Source: Platynereis dumerilii (lineage: Eukaryota; Annelida; Polychaeta; Phyllodocida; Nereididae). Taken from it: DNA of 64,000 bases. The stretch lies in assembly GCA_026936325.1 (NCBI GenBank), contig JAPTHN010000008.1, positions 52,803,706-52,867,705 of the forward strand. Reading direction: 5' to 3'. The notes under the pieces were generated by a model. It made no database searches. It was not told the origin of the DNA and saw nothing but the letters and a program-made list of their open reading frames with translations. A program made the translations under genes and the position numbers. Within the stretch, counting starts at the first letter, position 1; each line of letters starts with the position of its first letter. Below, piece after piece: positions 1 through 11,300 of this stretch.

Positions 1-100
1 CATTGTTGTGATTTTACCTTTAAGCTTTGTTGGAAAACAGTGAACAAATAACCCTTGTAAAATATCTTTGAAATAAAAATTAATAATCAATTTGATTCAC

Positions 101-2304
101 CTTCTTGATCATGAGTTTGCTCACAGTTGTAGTGTGGGAGCGTTCTTCCTTTGTGCATCTCACCATTATGTCGTCATACTTTGCAACTTTGCCTTGCCGG
201 GGCCAGTACTGATGGCATTTGCGCTGAAATTTAATCAGAAATATCAATCAATATAAAGACAGAAATATCAATCAAAATATAGACAGAAATATCCGGTCTG
301 CTTCCCTAAAAAGTTCTGCTAATATACCTGTTTTCCCTCGACGAGATTGGTGAGCATCACAATGTGCTGTGTCTTCTCCTGCCAAATCATGTGCCAGAAA
401 TCACACAGCCCTTCGGCATTAGGGCCTGTGTTGAAAATAGATGGAGAGAAGAACAATTAATGGATACAAATACAAAGATAAGAAATTTTAAAATGGTCAT
501 GAAGACAAAGATTCTGACATATACAAATAATGAGAAAGAAGTTCTAAAAAATACCTTGAGCTGCAATAAATTGTTTCACCCGAAGTGTCTGAAATATGAA
601 TAAGACAAATTAAGGCCTAACAAAATTCCCATCAATTGTCCAATCATTACGATTCTTATATGACTCTGGCAATGTACATTACAACCTAAATCTCTTCCCT
701 AAATCCCTTGCCCACATGAAGATACTATGAGGTTATACCATGGCTCATTCTAAGGTAAATCACTTACATTATACATATACCGCATGATATGAGTGCAAAT
801 AAATTTTCATACTACATGATAATGAGTGCCGTATTTGTTTTATTACATGACCACCATGCCTCCATTATAATGTTCCATTAAAAAAAAAAAAATGTTGTCA
901 AAAATAAATATATTTGAAAAAAAAAAATTTGGAAATTTTTCATTCTGTAATCTCATATTGCACTCGAGCCATGCAATATGAAAAAATCTGAAAAAAAATA
1001 TTGTAAAAAAGAGCTTTTGGAAAAAATCTCATATTGCACTCGAGCCATGCAATATGAGTTTTTATGATGTCGTCATGTGACTGATTTTGGCCAATCAGCA
1101 GTGTTCAAGCATAGAGGTCATGTAATACAAGCTACTATATAGAAAGTTAATACAAAATAAAGCGTTATATAGTCACATTGATGTAACTGGCATTGATGTA
1201 GTCTCTTGGCCGGCCTTTGAGTTGGACTCGGTTATGGTCATCTGCAAGAAAAATTAAGATAGATTAATGAAAACAATATGAATACTAAAACAAAACATAA
1301 TGATGAAATATTGTAATTCTCTGAAGATTTTCACATTTAAAAAAGTTTTTGCTCACAAGGGACAATGTCTTGAAATCGGTTGTGTTTCTGATTCTTGGGA
1401 TGGCTTCCTACAGTTTTTGGTAATCCTGCATCCAGTTTCACAGACTGAAAAATAGATATGTTGGGAGATAAATAAAACCATAACTGATAAATCAGCTTGG
1501 GAGAAAATTAGCAATTTTGTTCATAAACACATTGATTTGCCAGTATAGAACCACATTTTCTAGTCACACTTTTTAAAAAACACAAATTCAAGTTCAGTTC
1601 AGGGAAATTCCATAAAATCCAATTTGCAGATTTGAAATTTCAGCAGCTTGTGTAGCCCTAATAATATACATCAGTTATTTCATTGTTAAACAGGGATGAC
1701 CTTTTGAGGTAACTCAGCTCTTGTTGCACTTGGAGTTTTGGTTGATGGCTTGTCTGATACCCGTATTACCTGGCCTCATCCCTGTTTGACAATAAAATAG
1801 CTGTGGTGTAATGGTAGGGCGACACAAGCTGCTAAAGTGTCAAATCTGCAAATCGGACTTTACGGAATTGCCCTTCAAACAAAACTTTGTTTGGACTGCA
1901 CAAAATTACAGCGATGCAAACATTGTGTTCAAACTCATTTTTTTAATAACACAGCATGGTTGAAACAAAGATTTTCATGTTTCACATACAATGTACACAC
2001 AAAACTTATCTTTGAAGTTTGTAGGATACACAATTATTTCGCGAATAGAAAACACAACATTGTAGCTGAAGTTAGCGATTTCTCATGAAGCAAATAATAT
2101 TGAAGAGCTCTTTGAAATTAAAAAAAAAGAGTTTAAAAAGACTATCACCAACAAATACCTGGAACTCTTCCTTGATCTTGTTGTCTTCTAGCAGCGATGC
2201 CAAGCTCCCCTTCAGATCTTCCACTGTGCGTTTGTGTTCAGTTGCCTTTGGCACATTTGCTTGAATCGCCTTCAACTTTGCTGGATTTACTGGCCTTCTT
2301 GGAA
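101..2304 (-). CDS. PTP catalytic domain, N-terminal half
   Basis: Exons 2159-2304, 1357-1444, 1177-1241, 555-588, 328-425 and 101-223. In order they give RRPVNPAKLKAIQANV, SLLEDNKIKEEFQ, KHNRFQDIVPYDHNRVQLKG, RPRDYINASYIN, TLRVKQFIAAQGPNAEGLCD, FWHMIWQEKTQHIVMLTNLV and RKCHQYWPRQGKVAKYDDIM. These are the phosphotyrosine recognition (NRV), substrate-contact (DYINASY), QGP and KC-YWP motifs of the family in the right order. The WPD loop, the HC(X)5R loop and the Q loop would lie left of the window, so activity cannot be judged here. Confidence 0.9.
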
Positions 2305-5300
2305 CTGTCGATAGAAATTGACTAAAATAATGCTTTTATACCATGTAGGGGAACCAGGGTCGGGGCACATTGGGACAGTACAGTTGTGATCACGTCACAT
2401 TTTGCTGTCTGGCTACAAAAGCGTAAATGCAGTCTAATCTCTTCATCATCCCAAGTCATACCATGACAAAATGGCCCATAACCTTTGCTAATTCATGAAT
2501 ACTTAATTAACTGACCCAATTTTGGCTCAGCCAATCAGGGACTGCTTCTGTTTCACACAGTTACAAATGGAGAAATTGTGTATTGTTGAAAGGTGCTATC
2601 ACAGTTCCGAAAATTCCATTGAATTATGTATTTTCACAGTTCTGAAATGAAACTGTTTGAAAGTTTGCTTGTTTTACACTGTTTTTCTTTGTTGCCAGTA
2701 ATCCTCTAAGTGTCCATATGCGGACTAAATCTGCCTGCAAAATGCTTATGACCTAAATAAGCAGCCAATCACAGAAAAGGTTGGAAATAGCAGAAAGCCC
2801 TGTCCATTTTAGCAGGGCTTGCATGGGGAGGATGAATCTCTTATGCTTTTGTATTTAGAGCTGTTTGTGGATTAAAGGTCCAAACACTTTCAAAATTAAC
2901 TTTCAACTTGGTCGTGTGATGTCACTGGCTTAAAATGTTTTGCTTGTGTCAGTTATGGTTAATCAGTTGATTCAGTACTTATCATATGCATTAGCATAGG
3001 TGACAATAAACAAACTAATTAAATGACTTGATATACATCATCAATAAGAAGATTGGGAGACCAACAGAAAACTGTGGATGATTTGGCAAAGCTGGTTTGC
3101 AAATTTAAAATAAGAAAATAAAGTTTTCCATTGGACCGCCAATCTGCAAAGAGCTCTAAGCATTGGTGACATTCATACAGACTTCTGAGTGTTGTCAGCA
3201 TTGAGTAAAAATGAGAAGATATAAGAAGCATCCCAACGTGCCCCGGTTCCCCCTAGATATTTTCAGTTCCATTTGTCATCTTAAGAAATATACAGAAATT
3301 GTTACAATATGATTAGGACATCTAAAATTGTATCAAATTTTAAAGTCAGGGAAGGACTAGTGATCACCAATGATTTCACTACAAATGTGACTTTGAGTGA
3401 GTGGCATATGTCTCATTCAATGTGTTATGCTTATAAACAGCATGTAAAGAATTAGACCTAACAATTTGCGAGGATATAAGTCATAAAGTATATATAAAAT
3501 AAACATTGTAAAATCGGATGAATTGAGTCAGCGTGATTGAGTGAGATGGTAGCACAATTAGTTTGAGCTAATATAGCCTGTACCATGCAGCTCATCATCC
3601 CAAGTCATACCATGACAGAATGGCCCATAACCTTTGCTAATTCATGAATACTTAATTAACTGACCCAGTTTTGGCTCAGCTAATCAGGGATTGCTACATC
3701 ACAGTTTGAAATTGTTGCTTCTGTTTCACACTGTTACAAATGGAGAAATTGTGTATGGTTGAAAGGTGCTATCACAGTTCCGAATATTCCATTGAATTAT
3801 GTATTTTCACAGTTCTGAAATGAAACTGTTAGAAAGTTTGCTTGTTTTACACTGTTTTTCTCAGTTGCCAGTAATCCTCTAAGTGTCCATAATCGGACTA
3901 AATCTGCATGCAAAATGCTTATGACCTAAATAAGCAGCCAATCACAGAAGAAGTTGGAAATAGCAGAAAGCCCTGTCCATTTTAGCAGGGCTTGCGTGGG
4001 GAGGATGCATGCAGCTAAGAAAATCTGTCTGTTGTCTTAGCTGTAAACAACATGCTATGTTATGCTACTGTCTCACTCAATCATTTTAGCACACTCAGTT
4101 CATCTAATTTTACAATGTAGGGGCGATGACTGAAAACAAGACGATTCAATAATCAATACAACTTTCGCAGCTCTACTAGTGATGTGACCAAAAAATGCAT
4201 TATTTTCTCAGCTTAAATGACTAGATGTGAGATGGTCGCATAATTACAGTACTAATACAGTAGTTCAACCTAAGATAATCCGTCTGCTGTCTCAGTGCAA
4301 ACAACAAGCTATGGACAGTATGGTGTGCAATCATCTCAATCATTCATTTAAAAAAAAACTGACCCAGTTCCCGGGAGATGACTGAACGAGATGCATATTA
4401 ATAATAAATATAACTTTTATGGCTGTTCCATTGACGTGACTACGAAATTCATCATTTCCTCACCTGCCTGACCTCTTCCAACCCCTGGTCGACCTCTTCC
4501 TCCTCCAGGCTGGCTTGTAATGACCCGGGGCGGACCTCTCACAAGTGCCATTTGACCTCTTCCAGCTACTGCCCGACCTTTCTCTCCATCAACATTTGCC
4601 AAAAGCAGATTTCTTTTGTCTCCTGGTCGTCTGTTCCTAATTAAACGTTTTAGTGAAAATGTATCAAGATATAAATATTGTGTATGTGTCTTATAGAACT
4701 TTTGTATGCAATTAATCGTGGTATCGCAAATCAGCCTTTTTACCATGGTCGCTGACATCTTTTAGTAAAGTCTAGGTTAATGAAACAACACGATCAAAAC
4801 AAAACTTATTAGGCCTACTTAAAACTCAGAACTCTATGATTTTATCAAAGGTTTTGGAGAGTTCCAGAGATTTCAGTACCATTCTCACCTGCAGAGCGTG
4901 TCGTTCCAACAATCGTAATCAATATTGCACGAATATTTCCAAAAATTGTGGCAGCCTGGACAAATGAAGTGCTTATCCCTAACTTCTGCTATTCCAAATT
5001 ACTTATTATTTCTACCCCCCCCCTCCTACCCACCTCACTCCCTCTCCTCCTCTTCCAGGGGGGTACTTCCTCATGTCCTGCAGAGGGACTGCTTCTGCCA
5101 TGCCGTCTTTCTTGTCACCACTCCTTTGTTTGTTTCTGCACCATGAAGCCCAGGCAAGGCGCTTGCGAAGACTCTCTGCACAACATTAGTTGAGAGGACA
5201 ATTATAATTTCAAGGGTTTAATTAACTATGATTTTATTTGATTAATTTTTTTTTTCTATTTGAGACACATTGAAATAATATGAGACTATACAGATATAGA

Positions 5301-8300
5301 ACTGATTCTGTAAAAAATTCATGAGATCATTCAATTGGAAAACACCATCACCTCTCCCATTAATGTCATGCGACTGCTTTCTTCTCCTCCACCTGAAAAT
5401 TGTGACATTATAAAAATTAATGCAGTTGTTTGATTCAGAAACTAATATTTATGGACATTTCATGTAATTCTAGTCGCCATTACCACAAAATTGATAATTT
5501 CCTATCGAAACAATGCAAAAGTAATTCTTTCAATTCACAGATTGAGAACATTCAGTGTATCTGGACATTGAGAACATCCCTTTAACAAATAATTTCAAGT
5601 GACCAAAGAAGACAACCTTCTTGTTCCAATAAACAGAAAAATATCTAATTGTCCCGGTCCCCACTGACCCATTAACCTCACATTCTACCACTGCTAGATG
5701 GCAAGTCCCTGAGTTGACCATCTTGCTCTAATGAGGAAGCCTGGTTGCGGTTTCAATTTTTTCCGCAACTCACCACTTATCATACACCGTTCAAAGAGCC
5801 CACATACTAGTCAATAGAATTGTCCTGTCACATGATTTTAATGGAATGATCAAAGGTTTTATTAGGCTTGGAGTTTTCCTTGGTGTCAAAATTTTACTTT
5901 GTGATAATGGCGATTGTTTCTTTCCAAGCAGAATCAACATGATACTCACCACACGATTACGATTATTACTGCAACGAGCACCACTACGACCACCACACAG
6001 ATAACAATAACAAGCAGTGTTTTCCAGTTGAAGCCCGAGGACTGCGAAGAAGAGTTGTCTCCATCTGAAACATCTTAAAGATGATATTATTATCAAGTCT
6101 CTAAAATGACTTTGCTTACATGTATTACTTGCGATCTACATTTAGTATATGTTTTCAAACTGCGAAGACACCGCTTGGAATGAATAGTGAATTTTCTGTA
6201 GGTGCAAAAAAGATTTGCTTAAACCGTTGTAAAAGATTATAACCTCCTCATGCAAATCCCCCCCCCCGTCATAAATTCTGAATGGTCCCTACATAAGGAG
6301 TAAAATGGATTTGCAAATTAAGCCTGGTGGAATTTTAATTTTGATTAGGGACCGTTCAGAATTTATGCCTGGGGGGGGTTGGGAGTTTTGGCCGAGGGGG
6401 TACTAACTTTTCACACATGTTTCAAGGGGGGGGGTTTAATTTTTGACAACACTTCAAAGGGGGGGTTAAGAAATTTTAACAAAGAAAAAATATTGAAAAA
6501 CACGCATAAACTCCTTTTATTTGGACTTTTATAAGCGCAAAAGTCTGCGAAATGACGCGAATCTGTACTTGTGGCTGTGTATAACAGTATATATATGTGT
6601 GTATTGCTTTGTATGTCGAGGGGGGGGGGTACTAAAAATATGCATGAAACCTAGGGGTGGGGTACTAAAAATCCGCATGAAACTCAAGGGGGGTATCAAT
6701 TTTTGACGGGAAGTTCCAGCAAAACTCCCACCCCCCCAGTCATAAATTCTGAACGGTCCCTTAGGGAATCTAACCCAGTTTAAAATGACATCACAGCATG
6801 TAGCTACTTTACATATATTGCAATGCTAGAAAATAGAGTCATTCGACACCATAGAAAAGAGCTTGAGATTCCACGTAAATATGACGAGGACTGTAACGGG
6901 GCAAAGTAAACAGAAAATGTATTATTGCTGCGGAAAATCCTTTCTCAATTAAAGGGAAATGATACAGTTCACAACTGTGCCCCCTAGTGTTAATGAAATT
7001 TGAGAAAATTTGCCCTGTTTTGTCACCAAACATTCTAAAACAATTCAGTTAAAACCACAGAAACTTAAACAAAGTTGAATTCTAAACTTTTTTTCGGAAA
7101 TTTTTTGACATGACGCCCTCCCCCATTGGTGGACCCGCCCACTGCTAACTACAGGCCGTAGTTTGTTAAGGACCCTGGTGACCCCCCCTTTTAAAAAAGT
7201 AAAAGTGCTATTTCATATGTCAGCTGGAATATTACCAAGTTTTACTTCATTTTCATGGGTATTATTTATATTATAAGCCCACAGATTTTGAAAAAACATG
7301 ATTTTCCCTATGTTTTCAGTGTTATTTCCGAAGACAAATCGGGGTGCATTCAAGTGTCAGTAGTTCTTTAAAAGTGCTGGTGACCCCCTATTTTTATATT
7401 TTTTCCCTTTATTCCTTATAGTCTCAGCATGCTTATCACAAAATTTCATTCGCTTTTCATAGTTGGTTCTGAACTGTATCATTTCCGTTTAAAGCACTCA
7501 AATCAACTAATTTTTGGTGTGAGTCATTTTACATTTCATTGAATTCTGCAAGAATTTTAAAATAGCACAAAAAGGGGCCTCACCGAGGTCTCTGTTTATT
7601 ATATTACCTGACTGAGTTTTCTTGGATCCGGCAGTTGTCGGTCGCACTCCGGTTTCTCTGCTCCTTGTGACTGGAACTGTTCCTTGTGGATTTCGTCTGG
7701 AGGAACCTTTTCCGGGCACTTAATTTGAAATATTCAAAACTATATCAGATTGCTCTTTCTAATAGTTTCGAGAGTACATTCATGAAGGTCACATAAGAAC
7801 AGTCACTGAAGATATGAAAAATACATATCTAGTCTGATCATCTCTTTGTTGCTTTGAATGGAAAAATCCTGCCAAGTTTTATGAGAGGCTGTGCAGTGCT
7901 TTTTTCGATGACAGATGGGATAGAAGAACCACTATTATAAGATGTGGTGTACACTGTACAGTAACAGAATGTCCAGAATTGTTTTTTAAATTTTGGCGAA
8001 TTTTTGATGCGTTATGGATGAAATGTTTGGTTGAAAATTTCAATGAAATTGTAGAAGCCTGATTCCTTGCAAGTAAAAAACAATTTCATTGCTAAATTTG
8101 TTTAATTATTGACTAAACTTGGCAATCAAAGCATTCCGAAAAATCGTCAAAATGTTACATTTTCTTGAAACTGACCAAATATGATAAATATCTGAATTCA
8201 CCTGTAGTCACAGACTTCTTTGTAGAGCCCAAGATTTGCCTTGCTGCAATGAACAAAATTAGCATTTGGTCTTTGGTCAAAATAAAAATCAAACACACAA

Positions 8301-11300
8301 TAATTGTGCAAAGGGGATGTGTAACTGCAAGGCGTCTACTCAAAGTTATACCTACATACTGAATGTTATATGTGTTACCCAATACCCATGCAAACTGTAT
8401 TATTTTGCAGAGCAAACTATTTTAGGAGCGAAATTGTTTTGTCTTTCATATGGAGATAAAGACAATGGCAACTATCTGAATTGTCTTCATTTCAAAATCT
8501 TCAACCGTTTTTAAATCAGATGCCTTTTATAATCATACAAACAGAAACAGAGTACTCTTTTTATAATGAAAGAAGACAAACCTCTTTTGCAGATGAAGGG
8601 TTTCTTATAAAGATCTCCACTACTCAACCACTCAAATGTATCAATGTTCAAGTAGGCATATTTCTTCTTTCTTGGGTGGCCTGTTTTCCAGTTAGTGTAG
8701 TTGCACTGCTGTTCATTCGGCCAAGTCCATTCTTCAGTTTTATTGCATTGTTCCTTATCTGATTTGCAATAGTATCCTATCCAAATGCCATACTCTATGG
8801 TTCTGTAATAAAGAACAAACTAGTGAAAATTAGGCACGTTGTAGTTGTTCTTGTTTACATAATTAATTTAAATTTAATTCTAAAAAGATGAAAGATGCAC
8901 TTTGTTCCAAATAAGTATGTATTGAGTAGCATATTTGAAATCGATTTACCCTTTGAGGTTGAGTTCATTTTGTGTCTCAAAGTACAGAGACAATAGTACA
9001 GAACATGTGATACATGTCATACTGATGCTAATGTTGTGATGCATTGGTCACCAAGACATTGGCAAAATCATGCATCATCTTACAGGCAGCACCATTTTCA
9101 GCCATTTTGTTTTTACGATTACATGTAAAGTAGAAAATGCTGTATAATAAACAGGCATGTCAACTTTAGTTAGACAATGAGTCACACTGTTATTGAAAGA
9201 GAACTGCACCACTTGTGAGTTCTTCAGCTTACCGCTTGCCAACAATCTGCACAATCTTACGTTGCTCCTGTTTACTGCATATTGAGACCAGGTTCGCATT
9301 CATCTTATTACATTCGCCCTGTGCTTCAAAGTAGGACGACTCGTTGGCAAATAATTTGTACTCAGCTTGCATCGAGTTGACAGTGATCCACCCAGAGCTG
9401 GTTACAGCCCTTCCTAAAATAAGAAAAAAGACAAAAAGCTAAATATATACACAGTTTAATTAGTACAATTTTACATATTCAGAAGAATTCATATGGTAAG
9501 TGTAAATAGCAGTATGTTGGGAATTAGAATTTTAGAGTTTTGAATTGTGCATTAAATATTTTAAAGTATTCTTATATATTTATGTGATTGTAAAATATGC
9601 ATATAACAGATTATACTAATTTAATTCAATTTTATATTATTCTGTGATTCTAAGGCTGCTGGGATACCATGACGTCATCACCTCCACCCCTATGCACTTC
9701 CCCCTATTATACCCTTCTAAATCTTATTTCCCCTATTCTCATATAGCCACGTGCGTACATTACTCTTTTCTCTTTCCATACATATCAAGCATGACCATAT
9801 CACCTCCATATTTTTGCCGTTACCTTGCTGCTACCTTTCTTACCGAGAACCTTTCTGCAGCCATTACTCATTATTCACACAACCCTCACCACTGTGCATG
9901 CTCAAACTGACCTATTTCCCCCAACCCCCACATTCCTGAGAGATCCAATGGTGTTACATTGACCACCTGCTTTTGACACAAAGAAAAGTATTGAAAAGTT
10001 TTAAAATTAGCTTTTCTAATTCTTGACCCCAAAAAAAGTATTGAAAAGTTTTCAAATTCATGTCACTGTGACATTTACACATTGAATCAAACACTTCATA
10101 ACACATAGGCCTATAGATAGAAGGCAGGGAGGGAGGGATGGCTTAAGTAATGAAGGGATGAAGGAATGAAGGAAGGAAGGTGGAAGACAAAAGGATAATT
10201 AGGTAGATAGATACAGGCCTAGTAACTTATTATTACTGAACACACACAATCAAGTGGACAACTGAAGAAACTGGTACGCTTGTGATAACTTATAAGTGTA
10301 CACAATCAATGAATCACTAAGAAAAAGAGGAAAAAGTTAAATTATAATTACAGCAAAAGCCATGAACTCTGTTGTTGACAGCTACAATGACCCAATGCAT
10401 GCCATGCTATATTCACACATTTGGTGCCTCACATCCCTGTGAACCATATTCAATACTCACCACGTTTAACGCACACATATACAAAAGTGTCATGTCCCTC
10501 ACTACTAACATAACATTTCTCTCCATGACAAATTGACCAATTATGTCAAATGTAAAAGATAGGACCTGCATGGACATCACTGACATCCCCAAAAAGCCAA
10601 AAGAAGCAACTCATAATTCATAATCTGCTGCAATGAAAATAACTTCTAGAACTGAATCCTGAATTAATTTCTGAAACTCTTGACTCCTGAATTAACTCTT
10701 CTAATTACAGCAACCCAATCATTACCTTCCCTTATAAATACAATGGTCTCCAATTACACAGAGCCTATACTACTTCATAATAATTATTACATCGTTTCTG
10801 CAAGATATTAGCAAATCAAATTATGATTCTCAGTCAATCACAAATAATGTTTTTTCACATAAAAATTTCTTGAAATTGCACTGTAACAGTCTAAGGACAG
10901 GCATGCTTATAAGGAACCGCCCATTGTCTTGAATCATATGAGGATCAGGTCCAGTGAGAAAAGTTTCAAACTTAGGGTTTCAATTACCATGTGTGCAACC
11001 CAAGCAATGTCAATATTTGAAGAATATGAATTCTACAGTCACTTAGTCACGAATTTAGGCAAAACATGAACCTGCTGGACAGTCATAACTATGAAGTGAC
11101 AGTGAGTTTGGGGTACACAAGCCTGAGGCCTTGACAGCAGTATCATTAATAGATTTAAAAACAGCCCCTTGTTTGTGAAGCATTGTCAGATATCTATTAT
11201 TTTTCTGTCTACATGTTGTGTGGCCTGACAATAGTCATGTTACATAGCATGTCTGAATCCTTTCTGAAAGTCAGGAGTTCAGGGCCATCTCCCAGCAAAC

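Noticed and set aside
4417-4758. 113-residue single-exon gene starting MSATMVKR
   Set aside because: The R/G-rich part is an exon with clear splice sites at both ends. The rest is intron read-through.
4884-4952. Extra juxtamembrane exon of the receptor phosphatase (CAG/GTGAGA borders)
   Set aside because: It is open only in phase 0, which fits neither neighbour. Exons 5034-5094 and 4464-4636 join in phase without it.
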